This document shows, piece by piece, positions 7,738-13,967 of a stretch of DNA of 64,000 nt; the stretch's first letter is position 1, and each line of letters opens with the position of its first letter. Source of the stretch: a virus. The stretch lies in the IMG/VR virus record IMGVR_UViG_3300044675_005263, positions 41,347 to 105,346 of that record. One strand, 5' to 3'. The translations under genes were made by a program, and so were the position numbers. The notes under the pieces were generated by a model. That model saw only the letters and a list, made by a program, of their open reading frames with translations, made no database searches and was not told where the DNA came from.

Positions 7738-7778
7738 GGTTATGGTGAGGACTCCACCCATGAAGCCCTCACCCAACC
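7738..7778 (-). terminator. Stem-loop after AAA gene, possible terminator
   Basis: Minus-strand GGTTGGGTGAGG ... CCTCACCATAACC forms a long stem with a two-nt bulge. It lies 23 nt past the stop of the AAA gene. No T tract follows, so it could be a processing or mRNA-stability hairpin instead. Confidence 0.5.
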
Positions 7779-7800
7779 AAGTCAGCAATCTAATAGGGAG

Positions 7801-8859
7801 TTAGATTTTCGCTGGCTTATGCTCAGCGCCATAGGCACGAGCAATAACATCAACCACCACATCTCTATCTAACTCAGGTGCGCTCGCAATCAAGTTAGCG
7901 ATAGCAAACTCTGTGCCAAATAGTTCGGCAGTAGAACGGAAAGCAAGCAACTCTCTCATCTGAGGCGACCAAGAAATCTCGGCGCTATCGCCCTGAGTTC
8001 TCTTAAACAAGTTCTGAGCAACGCTCACCATTGTCTTTGGAACTCCCAACTTCTCAGCCAGTTTCCAATCTGTGGTGAGTTCTGCCTGAATTGCAAAACG
8101 AGATAGCAACGCTTCTGAAAGTCGAACTCCCGGAGCGTTAGGGTTGGTTGCACCCACTACGAAAAAGTTAGGGTGGATTTTGATAGTTCCTCTATCAGGG
8201 TTCATTGGAATTGTGAATTCCTTTCGTCCGTCCATAGCACCATAAGCAAATGAAAGAACTTTAGGGTCAATCAAACCAATTTCGTCAATCAAAAGTGGTT
8301 CGCCATTTTCTACTGCCTTTGTAAATTCTCCGTCAATCCACTCAAAGTTTCCACTAGGTGTCTGAACGAAACTTCCCAAGAAATCTGAAACTTCTGTATC
8401 TCCACTTCCAATAATTGTGTGGAGAGTTTCATCAGCAAATGAAGCCTCAATGAGTGCAGTTTTTCCAGTTCCCGGAGCGCCATAGAGAAGGACGAACTGT
8501 GGGTCGCCAACTCCTTCTGAATTGTATTTTGAGGTGGCTTCTCTCGCTTTGCGGAGAACTGCTATGTCCTTATGAATTCCCCATTGGCGAGTGAAATACT
8601 TTTGTCCATTAGGACGAACATAAAATTCGTCAGCCTCGAAAGACTCGACATTTACTTCACTAGGACTCATAGCACCAACTCTCTCTTTGGCTTTTCTGTC
8701 TGCGCCACTTGCTCGCTCAACGAAACGACCATTAGGTAATACTTTTGCATTTAGTCGGAGTGAAGTTTCCTCATGCACATTTTGCACTATGCACTCTGAA
8801 ACGATATTCCAAAAGTCGCCCCCAATAGAAGCCAAACTCTCTTTGATAATTGTATCCAT
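7801..8859 (-). CDS. MoxR/CobS-type AAA+ ATPase
   Basis: 352 aa. Walker A GAPGTGKT at residues 127-134, Walker B LLIDEI at 189-194 and a sensor-1 strand (FFVVGATNPN, about 233-242) with an arginine-rich end 'LSRFAIQAELTTD'. This is the MoxR/CobS clade pattern, whose members act with VWA proteins. It lies directly upstream of the VWA/HExxH gene. CobS of cobaltochelatase is of similar length; in some cyanophages cobS-like genes occur. Start follows GGGGGCAATAAAA. Substrate in this phage is unknown. Confidence 0.88.
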   Translation of the reverse strand: MDTIIKESLASIGGDFWNIVSECIVQNVHEETSLRLNAKVLPNGRFVERASGADRKAKERVGAMSPSEVNVESFEADEFYVRPNGQKYFTRQWGIHKDIAVLRKAREATSKYNSEGVGDPQFVLLYGAPGTGKTALIEASFADETLHTIIGSGDTEVSDFLGSFVQTPSGNFEWIDGEFTKAVENGEPLLIDEIGLIDPKVLSFAYGAMDGRKEFTIPMNPDRGTIKIHPNFFVVGATNPNAPGVRLSEALLSRFAIQAELTTDWKLAEKLGVPKTMVSVAQNLFKRTQGDSAEISWSPQMRELLAFRSTAELFGTEFAIANLIASAPELDRDVVVDVIARAYGAEHKPAKI

Positions 8860-8871
8860 TTTTATTGCCCC

Positions 8872-9327
8872 CTAAGCAATCTCAACAGGAAAGCCCAATG
8901 CTTTTCTGCTTTGGTTGATACGATAAACAACCTTGATAGGTGTTTCTCCCTTTGATACTTCTGCCAAATCCTTCTGAGAAGTTTCGACTAGAAATGGCTC
9001 ATTAACAATAGTCCAACCACCTTTAATAAAACCCTCGAAAATAGAAGTCAGATTTTCTATGCGCTTCTCAATGTAGGTTTCTCTATCTGAGTCAGCCAAA
9101 TCCTTCACGCCAATTTCAGCGAGTTCTGTGGCTGGTCGTAGTGTTGTAGCAGACCACAACTTCTTTGGTTTATCAGCAGATAACATGCGACGATAAACCT
9201 TTGCTGGAACTGGATTTCCTTCGGGAGAAAATCCGTCAGGAGTCATAAAGAACTCTGTGCGAAATCCCTCTTTAGAGAACTCAGCATAAACTGTGAGTCC
9301 TTGCACTTGCTTTGTTTTGTCTAACAT
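8872..9327 (-). CDS. Hypothetical protein of the AAA/VWA block, 151 aa
   Basis: Start MLDKTKQVQGLTVYAEF follows the conserved leader AACGACGAAAGGACACCC. Predicted beta-rich N-terminus (EFSKEGFRTEFFMTPDG) and alpha/beta C-terminus. It ends 12 nt before the AAA ATPase start, so it is probably co-transcribed with it. No family recognised; by context it may be a third component of the MoxR-VWA system. Confidence 0.7.
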   Translation of the reverse strand: MLDKTKQVQGLTVYAEFSKEGFRTEFFMTPDGFSPEGNPVPAKVYRRMLSADKPKKLWSATTLRPATELAEIGVKDLADSDRETYIEKRIENLTSIFEGFIKGGWTIVNEPFLVETSQKDLAEVSKGETPIKVVYRINQSRKALGFPVEIA

Positions 9328-9419
9328 GGGTGTCCTTTCGTCGTTTCGCACCCCCAAAGTGCGATAAGGCAACTCTAGCAGAAAACATCATAGAGGCAAA
9401 ATTAGCCTAAGCGTGTCGT

Positions 9420-9474
9420 AAAAATAGTTCTGCCCCAACGCTAAAACGACGAATAAAAGCGTGGGGCAGAATCT
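9420..9474 (-). terminator. Rho-independent terminator
   Basis: Minus-strand TTCTGCCCCACGCT ... AGCGTTGGGGCAGAA, a stem of about 14 bp with a single bulge, then CTATTTTTACG. Located just past the gene ending at 9488. Confidence 0.8.
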
Positions 9475-9487
9475 TGTTTTGATCGTA

Positions 9488-9775
9488 TTAGGAAATAGAG
9501 ATTTCCTTTACGATTTCAGGGTCAGGGGTAAAAACTGGCTTCTCCTTATGAAGCTTTAGTCCAAATTTCTTGAACTCTTTATTAAAGGCTTTATCCTTCT
9601 GTGGTCGTCCTGCTTCTACCCACTCGGAAATGACTCGAGCTGCTAGATACCTTTCCTCGTCCTTTGCTTCCATGACCATAAGGAAGTCCTCCCGGATCCA
9701 CGCACCAGTTCCAATCACCGTTATCTGATTGGCGTTACCGTAGTTCCCGTCGATATCGAAATAATGTAATCTCAT
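9488..9775 (-). CDS. Hypothetical protein, 95 aa
   Basis: Starts MRLHYFDIDGNYGNANQITV after GAGAGGTAAAAA. Short beta strands then a helix (KDEERYLAARVISEWVEAG) and a basic segment. It carries the GGGGTAAAAA motif on the opposite strand within codons for FTPDPE. Single-gene unit with a strong terminator. Function unknown. Confidence 0.7.
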   Translation of the reverse strand: MRLHYFDIDGNYGNANQITVIGTGAWIREDFLMVMEAKDEERYLAARVISEWVEAGRPQKDKAFNKEFKKFGLKLHKEKPVFTPDPEIVKEISIS

Positions 9776-9811
9776 TTTTTACCTCTCTTGTATTCCCACT
9801 CCGTTAGGGTA

Positions 9812-9841
9812 GCACGCCCAGACATTTCCATCTGGGCACGC
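9812..9841 (-). other. Stem-loop between leftward genes
   Basis: Minus-strand GCGTGCCCAGA-TGGAAATG-TCTGGGCGTGC pairs fully with two G-U pairs; on the plus strand the same positions mismatch. It is therefore likely an RNA hairpin of the leftward transcript, with no T tract. Confidence 0.55.
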
Positions 9842-9851
9842 CGACCTCGAA

Positions 9852-10085
9852 TTATTTTTTCCGGGCTTTCTTCAGCATCTTGGATATTTTCTTGAGTTCG
9901 TCCTCGCCAAGTTCCACGCCGATTTCGTATGCAACATCTTTGGCGTATCCGTTATCCATGGACTCTTCCAACTCCGCTTTATAGATTGGGTCAAGCCCGT
10001 TCATGTCCTCGTCGTCAAAGATATAGGCGGTGTCCGATAGGGCGAACCAAGTATCCGTTCCAGTATGGCAAACATATAGGGTCAT
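9852..10085 (-). CDS. Hypothetical protein, 77 aa
   Basis: Starts MTLYVCHTGTDTWFALSDTAYIFD and overlaps the upstream gene by ATGA. Acidic middle and lysine-rich end (KKISKMLKKARKK). The stop codon lies inside a copy of the CCCGGAAAAAATAATT repeat, so the last codons come from the repeat. Function unknown. Confidence 0.7.
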   Translation of the reverse strand: MTLYVCHTGTDTWFALSDTAYIFDDEDMNGLDPIYKAELEESMDNGYAKDVAYEIGVELGEDELKKISKMLKKARKK

Positions 10086-10687
10086 GCCGATACCTCCGCT
10101 TCCTCTTCCTCGTCCTCTTTATAGTTAGGGCAATCCGAGTAGTAAGAACATTCCTCGGGGTCTTCAACGCATGGACATTCCTCGCCCATCTTCTCCCAGC
10201 AAGCGTGGTCAATCTCGCCACCCTCTTCGCTGAACTCCTCGCCGTTCTGGTAAATAACAATCCCCCAGAAGCACATGCCAGTCTCATTGTATTTGTGTTC
10301 AATACAAAGAGTAGGGAAGATTTCGGCAAGCCGAGCAATCGCTATATCTGGTGGAGACCAAGCCGAATCAAAAGAGTAGGAAAGTGAATCAGTAGATTCG
10401 CTGAAATAAACTGAGTCCTCGCCACAAACATCCCACTTAGTTCCCCAAGAGTTGATGTGGTTGTGATACCAGTCCTCGTCTCCTTGAGACCTAAAAGCCT
10501 CTCCAATTCTTGGCTCTGCATCTTTTGTTGGAGTAGTGATGTTGTAAAGAGAAAAGATTGGATTTGCAATCTCTTCAACAGTTCCTTCAATGGTTCGCTT
10601 GATTGGGCGACCAACAAACTCCTTAAGATTTTTTAGAGTCTCTTGGTCCCCGGAAATGTTTATTGTATTTGAGCACCAGTTAGGCAT
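10082..10687 (-). CDS. YubB/Api92-like ferredoxin-fold protein (DUF1281)
   Basis: 201 aa. The opening MPNWCSNT followed by a beta-alpha-beta region is the hallmark of the DUF1281/YubB ferredoxin-like domain found in phages, plasmids and Api92 of APSE. The central part has the typical 'WGTKWD' and 'FDSAWSPP' strands. The tail is acidic and cysteine-rich (CPCVEDPEECSYYSDC), possibly metal-binding, and looks like an addition to the core fold. The role of the family is unknown. It overlaps the gene upstream by 8 nt and the gene downstream by 4 nt. Confidence 0.85.
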   Translation of the reverse strand: MPNWCSNTINISGDQETLKNLKEFVGRPIKRTIEGTVEEIANPIFSLYNITTPTKDAEPRIGEAFRSQGDEDWYHNHINSWGTKWDVCGEDSVYFSESTDSLSYSFDSAWSPPDIAIARLAEIFPTLCIEHKYNETGMCFWGIVIYQNGEEFSEEGGEIDHACWEKMGEECPCVEDPEECSYYSDCPNYKEDEEEEAEVSA

Positions 10688-10928
10688 TGTTCTCCTCGTG
10701 TTCTATTACAGATTGAGTTATCTCTAACCCAAGAGCCTGAATCTCTTTTCCCAAATCGTCAATCGCTTCATCTATGTTTTGACGAACATCAAAGTAATCC
10801 CATGGATTTTCGTCAGTCTTTGGTGAGCGAATGTATTGCAAATCAACTGCACATGAGACAGCAATGTTGATTACCTTGATTGCGTTCTCATCACCAGCCA
10901 AATACTTTTCTGCTAGTTCTTGATACAT
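10680..10928 (-). CDS. Hypothetical helical protein, 82 aa
   Basis: Starts MYQELAEKYLAGDENAIKVI; mostly alpha-helical, acidic. The conserved leader CAAATGACGAAAGGGA precedes the start, and a TATAAT box lies upstream near 10955. It is coupled to the DUF1281 gene by an 8-nt overlap. Function unknown. Confidence 0.75.
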   Translation of the reverse strand: MYQELAEKYLAGDENAIKVINIAVSCAVDLQYIRSPKTDENPWDYFDVRQNIDEAIDDLGKEIQALGLEITQSVIEHEENNA

Positions 10929-10976
10929 GTTTTCCCTTTCGTCATTTGTAGTTTTATTATAGCGATTTACAATCGC

Positions 10977-11195
10977 TTATTCAACTTCCACCACTCGGAA
11001 GTTTTCATCTTCCAAGATAGAAACGCTGAAGTCCAAGTCAATCCCTCTATTGCGCTCCCCAACTTCAGGGAGGTCGTTGATGTTGATTTCATCATCCATT
11101 ACTTGCTTTAGAAGAGCCTTTGCCTCTTCATCATTCTTTGCCTCAAACCAAACTTGGTTCATTGAGATTTCGTTGAATCTAAACGAGTATTGCAT
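10977..11195 (-). CDS. Hypothetical protein, 72 aa
   Basis: Starts MQYSFRFNEISMNQVWFEAKNDEEAKALLKQVMDD: a beta-beta-helix pattern also seen in the gene at 3932, so the two may be distant paralogues. CAAATGACGAAAGGGAAAAA leads into the ATG. A tRNA-sized structured element lies directly upstream in the leader. Function unknown. Confidence 0.75.
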   Translation of the reverse strand: MQYSFRFNEISMNQVWFEAKNDEEAKALLKQVMDDEININDLPEVGERNRGIDLDFSVSILEDENFRVVEVE

Positions 11196-11216
11196 TTTTT
11201 CCCTTTCGTCATTTGT

Positions 11217-11289
11217 GGTGTTGGGGAACGAGTTTTTGTTCCTAGGACTTCAACCCTATTCAGCATCAGCAAATAGAATCTGCCCCAAC
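11217..11289. other. tRNA-like structured element
   Basis: A 70-nt element bounded by a perfect 7-bp stem (GTTGGGG / CCCCAAC). On the minus strand it is followed by A-CCA, as in a tRNA 3' end. Internal stems GGAAC/GTTCC and CTATT/AATAG can form. No canonical T loop or clean anticodon arm is present, so it is not called a tRNA; it may be a degenerate tRNA or a structured leader of the gene at 10977-11195. Confidence 0.35.
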
Positions 11290-11296
11290 AAGCCAA

Positions 11297-11306
11297 ACTT
11301 ATCATA
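11297..11306 (-). promoter_or_regulatory. Promoter box AGGTATGATA
   Basis: Minus-strand AGAAAGGTATGATAAGTTTGG with a TTGTTG-like -35 16 nt upstream. It would place the tRNA-like element within the transcript leader. Confidence 0.45.
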
Positions 11307-11370
11307 CCTTTCTAGATAAGTGCAACAACACGCCAGAAAGTTTTTGACACTAGACATCTTGGTAAATGAA

Positions 11371-11478
11371 ATTGTTTTTTCCCGGCGACCTGGTCCCTCC
11401 ACACTGGCAACAGCGAATTATTATTTCCGGGTCCAGGGCCTGGCCGCCGACGCTGTCGCTAAATTATATTTTCCGGGG
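11371..11478. repeat. Three copies of the CCCGGAAA short repeat
   Basis: Plus-strand cores ATTGTTTTTTCCCGG (11371), ATTATTATTTCCGGG (11417) and ATTATATTTTCCGGG (11464) lie 40-47 nt apart. The third supplies the last codons (PENII-stop) of the gene 11459-11686. They open the repeat-rich island that extends to 14.9 kb. Confidence 0.7.
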
Positions 11479-11686
11479 TGTCATCATTTGCTGCATCAAC
11501 GATTCTTGTGCGTGCAACTGCAACATCATAAAGTTCGTTGTACTTGACCAAGTTGTAGATGTCCTCGCAGAACATCTCGGCGGCAGCAATCTGGAGTTCG
11601 TCATCCGTCATTGTTATTTCCGGGTCTGTCTGAAGCTGGTCGAGATCGAACTCGAGTTCTATTTTCGTAACTAACTTTCTTGTCAT
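11459..11686 (-). CDS. Hypothetical acidic protein, 75 aa
   Basis: Starts MTRKLVTKIELEFDLDQLQ after GAGGAGTAACGG. Two copies of the short repeat lie inside the gene in frame: one codes for DPEITM near residue 22, one forms the C-terminus TPENII-stop. The middle is helical and acidic (DDELQIAAAEMFCEDIYNLV). A gene that has absorbed repeat copies; function unknown. Confidence 0.65.
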   Translation of the reverse strand: MTRKLVTKIELEFDLDQLQTDPEITMTDDELQIAAAEMFCEDIYNLVKYNELYDVAVARTRIVDAANDDTPENII

Positions 11687-11689
11687 CCG

Positions 11690-11866
11690 TTACTCCTCAC
11701 ACTCGCAGAGATGTCCACAGGTATAGCAGACCCACGCCGTTGTCAGGTGGGTGTAGTACCCATATCGTCTCTCGCCGTGAAATCCTTCAGAGTAGGCGTA
11801 CCAACGCCCGTCATCTTCCTGAAAGGTGGCTCCGTCTATCTCTCGAGTCTTTTCTAATGAAATCAT
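11690..11866 (-). CDS. Small zinc-finger-like protein, 58 aa
   Basis: Starts MISLEKTREIDGATFQEDDG and ends with a compact metal-binding-type cluster CYTCGHLCECEE (C47, C50, H52, C54, C56). TAC-rich aromatic middle (RRYGYYTH). It lies 3 nt upstream of the next gene, with GAGGAG overlapping its stop as that gene's ribosome site. Family not recognised. Confidence 0.65.
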   Translation of the reverse strand: MISLEKTREIDGATFQEDDGRWYAYSEGFHGERRYGYYTHLTTAWVCYTCGHLCECEE

Positions 11867-11891
11867 TTTTTACTCCGTTTCTATTAAAGAT

Positions 11892-11939
11892 ACGGCGCAC
11901 CCTTGCCGTGTCACTGCACGAACTTAAAGGGCACGCCGT
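11892..11939 (-). terminator. Stem-loop, possible terminator
   Basis: Minus-strand ACGGCGTGCCCTT pairs with AAGGGTGCGCCGT, 13 bp including two G-U pairs that exist only on this strand. Located 17 nt past the stop of the gene ending at 11956. Only a weak T run follows. Confidence 0.5.
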
Positions 11940-11955
11940 AATATCTATTTGTTTT

Positions 11956-12399
11956 TTAAATTGCTTCTTCCAAACTGAAAGGTGCGCTCGCCGTCAAGCC
12001 CGTTGCGTTGCGGTAGAGCCGTGCCCCTTCTTGCCAGTCAGCCCACGAGCCGTCCGAGCCGATGCTCACCAAACTTCCGTATACCTGCTTGAGGTGAATG
12101 AGGCAAGCCGTTACTACAGCGTCGTATGGTTTGTATGCCGTCTTTGTAAACCCGAAGCCCGATGAGTTGATAGACCAGTCAAAGGTCTCGTGTGAGTCTG
12201 GACCGTAGCCGTTGAAGCGGACACTTTCTTTTGTGCATTCCCACTGGCCGAGATGGTCGCCCATTGCATCGGCAAGTTGAATCTTTTCCACGTTGGTGGC
12301 GTATTCAATAATGGTCCGAGCCCCGTTCATAAACATTTCAAATCTCAAAGCATCTTCTGGTGAGGTGCCTGTTTTTGTGTAGTAGTGCGTGTATCCCAC
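11956..12399 (-). CDS. Hypothetical protein, 147 aa, GTG start
   Basis: A longer frame begins at the ATG inside the -10 box of a strong promoter and so cannot be the true start. I place the start at GTG (GYTHYYTKTGTSPEDALRF), which follows AATGACGAAGGGAACACC. The protein has a tryptophan/glycine-rich beta section (WECTKESVRFNGYGPDSHE) and an alpha-helical C-terminal part. Similar 'hYyt...w..' proteins of unknown function occur in phages (weak recall). Confidence 0.7.
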   Translation of the reverse strand: MGYTHYYTKTGTSPEDALRFEMFMNGARTIIEYATNVEKIQLADAMGDHLGQWECTKESVRFNGYGPDSHETFDWSINSSGFGFTKTAYKPYDAVVTACLIHLKQVYGSLVSIGSDGSWADWQEGARLYRNATGLTASAPFSLEEAI

Positions 12400-12445
12400 G
12401 GTGTTCCCTTCGTCATTTAGCAGAGTGATTTCTGCTGCAGGATTT

Positions 12446-12475
12446 ATCATAGAGGGTCGTTTCTTTCTGTGTCAA
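12446..12475 (-). promoter_or_regulatory. Strong sigma-70-type promoter
   Basis: Minus-strand TTGACA (12470-12475), 18-nt spacer, TATGAT (12446-12451). This is the best -35/-10 pair in the leftward arm. It reads into the gene at 11956-12399 through an AAATGACGAAGGGA leader. Confidence 0.75.
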
Positions 12476-12790
12476 GTATTGATGAGAAGTATTTCTAGAG
12501 TCGACCTATATCCAAAACGGGCAAAACAAATTGTTACTTCCGGGAGGAGGCGGCCATCCTGGATCCGTCTTCTTGAAGTTGTTTGTTCCGGGCTTGATGC
12601 ACTGCAGCTGCGGGCTCTAACGTCACATTATATTTTCCGGGCTCCTGGATCCGAGCTCGGTCCCTCGGTTTTAAAGTTGAGTCGACATGACTCAAGTTTG
12701 CAGTACTTGCATTAATCCATCGATGAGATCTGAAGTGCAGCGCAGCTGTGATCCGCTGTCAAGTTGTTATTTCCGGGTACCGTATGTCCG

Positions 12791-12814
12791 CTTTGCGAGC
12801 ACTTGCTCGCAAAG
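12791..12814. repeat. Perfect inverted repeat, 11-bp arms
   Basis: CTTTGCGAGCA-CT-TGCTCGCAAAG, a near-continuous palindrome in the non-coding island. Could be an operator or cruciform. Confidence 0.7.
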
Positions 12815-12905
12815 TCTAATCACCCTGTCAAGTGCTTGTCAAGCTACACGCACCGTTAAGTTATTTGTTCCAGGCATCGAGCTACAAGCTGCGTCCCATA
12901 ACTCA

Positions 12906-12950
12906 CACCGTTATATATTTGCGAGCGCTATACCCATGCCGCTCTTTGAA
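12906..12950. repeat. Direct repeat copy A (CACCGTTATATATT...)
   Basis: CACCGTTATATATT, then a GCG...TAT spacer, CCCATGCCGCT, TTGAA. A diverged second copy lies at 13624-13668 with CCCACGCCGCT. About 45 nt each. Confidence 0.6.
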
Positions 12951-13362
12951 TCCCAAGCCGTTTGCAAGCTGCAGCTGTAATCCCAAGCCGATGTTTTATT
13001 TTCCGGGCAAAATTCTTCGGGCCCGATCCGTCTTCACGTTTGTATTGTATTTTCCGGGACAGCTGGACCTGTTGGTCCCGTTGGTCCCGTTGGTCCTCGC
13101 CGCTGCGGGTTATATTATATTTTCCGGGCTTGATGCAAGCACGCCGCCTCCGCCTCCACCGCCGCCAGTGTATCTTGCCGCTGTCGTCAAATTATATTTT
13201 CCAGGCTGGAGGAGCTGCATCCCGGCCCTGGCAAATAGATTTGTTTTTTCCAGGTGATCCAGATCCATCCTGGCACGCCGCCGTGCTCAAGTCAAGTTAT
13301 TAGTTCCGGGCATCGGATCTGCAGCTGCTGTTCCCATCTGAGTTGTTAGTTCCCGGACCAAT

Positions 13363-13404
13363 CCGATCAATACGATCAATCCGATCAAAGTTCTCTATAT
13401 AGAG
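13363..13404. repeat. Three 9-bp iterons plus a 12-bp palindrome
   Basis: Tandem CCGATCAAT, ACGATCAAT, CCGATCAAA (13363-13389), then the perfect palindrome CTCTATATAGAG (13393-13404). Inverted copies ATTGATCGG and TTTGATCAC lie at about 13459-13477. Iterons next to AT-rich dyads are typical of replication origins or operators. Confidence 0.65.
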
Positions 13405-13623
13405 TAATTTCTTATTTAGAATCTGGCCAGGTAACGAAGTTTAATCAAGTTAATCCTATTGATCGGTTTGATCACGCTTAGTTGGATATCCGTCATCTAT
13501 TCGATTCAGGCGTACAAGGTTAGAATTAAGTCTGTCCGTCAACTTCGGATCTGCAGCTAGCTACACCCGGAAGTAACAACTTAGATAGATGGCGAGGAAG
13601 GCGAGGAAGGTTTTCAAAAAGCT

Positions 13624-13668
13624 CACCGTTATATATTCAGGCGTCCCTATCCCACGCCGCTAGTTGAA
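13624..13668. repeat. Direct repeat copy B
   Basis: Second copy of the CACCGTTATATATT...CCACGCCGCT...TTGAA repeat also found at 12906-12950; roughly three quarters identical by eye. Confidence 0.6.
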
Positions 13669-13730
13669 ACTTCAACTACTCGTGGGTAAATAACAATCTG
13701 CGATTCCCTTGCCGCTTGCCGCTTTGATAC

Positions 13731-13786
13731 TTGACAACCGTTAATATAACTAATACGCTATCCGTTAGCGTATTGGTTATATTAAC
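13731..13786 (+). promoter_or_regulatory. Promoter overlapped by a 21-bp dyad
   Basis: TTGACA (13731-13736), 17-nt spacer, TACGCT (13754-13759) on the plus strand. A stem of 21 bp with a 5-nt loop (arms 13740-13760 and 13766-13786, one T-G pair) covers the -10. This looks like a promoter with its own operator. It faces against the surrounding leftward genes. Confidence 0.5.
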
Positions 13787-13967
13787 TACAAGCGCACGCC
13801 GTTTCGGAAGTTAGAGTTGTTAGTTCCGTTAGGAGCTCTGCGGCAGCATTTGCTCTCGCCGTTACTCGGATGTGTTCTTCCCGTGTCTTGGCTAAATCAA
13901 TATCCGCTTTCAAGCTCGCCGCTAGCTCTGCAGCTAGCTGCAACTGTAAGTTGTTATTTCCCGGCAT
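13782..13967 (-). CDS. Possible small helical protein, 61 aa
   Basis: Frame opens MPGNNNLQLQLAAELAASLK, using an ATG within the last codons of the upstream gene (14-nt overlap), inside a short-repeat copy. The product is an amphipathic alanine/leucine-rich helix, which looks like real protein. However, there is no clear ribosome site and part of the frame comes from the repeat. Kept as a possible gene. Confidence 0.45.
   Translation of the reverse strand: MPGNNNLQLQLAAELAASLKADIDLAKTREEHIRVTARANAAAELLTELTTLTSETACACS

Larger units (their letters stand above)
12530..13356. repeat. Cluster of CCCGGAAA-type short repeats
   Basis: Plus-strand cores (YTTCCGGG preceded by AT-rich RTTRTWA) at 12530, 12578, 12627, 12763, 12858, 12993, 13044, 13114, 13191, 13239, 13296 and 13342. 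Spacers are 40-140 nt and unrelated, except that some copies share flanks (GGGCTTGATGCA; CTGTCGTCAAATTATA). Two copies have CCAGG instead of CCGGG. The motif is too short and irregular for CRISPR. Confidence 0.8.
12476..13781. other. Repeat-dense region with no convincing gene; candidate origin or control region
   Basis: About 1.3 kb. It holds some 14 copies of the CCCGGAAA-type short repeat, a perfect 11-bp inverted repeat, three tandem 9-mer iterons with two inverted copies, a 12-bp palindrome (CTCTATATAGAG), a roughly 45-bp direct repeat, and a 21-bp dyad. Several plus-strand frames of about 100 codons exist, but they are built from the repeats and lack ribosome sites. Confidence 0.6.

Noticed and set aside
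11220-11289. A second true tRNA gene
   Set aside because: Only the acceptor-like stem and CCA fit; the T loop and anticodon arm are not canonical. Reported as tRNA-like only.
11680-12165. Plus-strand 161-codon frame opposite the genes at 11690 and 11956
   Set aside because: Lies opposite two supported leftward genes and lacks a ribosome site.
12389-13303. Four plus-strand frames of 97-141 codons in the gene-free island
   Set aside because: They are built from the short repeats (YIFRA, LYFPG), have no ribosome site and overlap one another; they reflect repeat composition, not protein.
11371-13356. CRISPR array
   Set aside because: The repeats are only about 15 nt, the spacers vary from 40 to 140 nt and no cas genes are present.
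12490-13940. Polylinker-like mixture of palindromic hexamers (GGATCC, GAGCTC, GTCGAC, CTGCAG, GCTAGC)
   Set aside because: About 25 such sites in 1.5 kb is close to chance (one per 64 nt). It looks striking but does not indicate vector sequence or selection.
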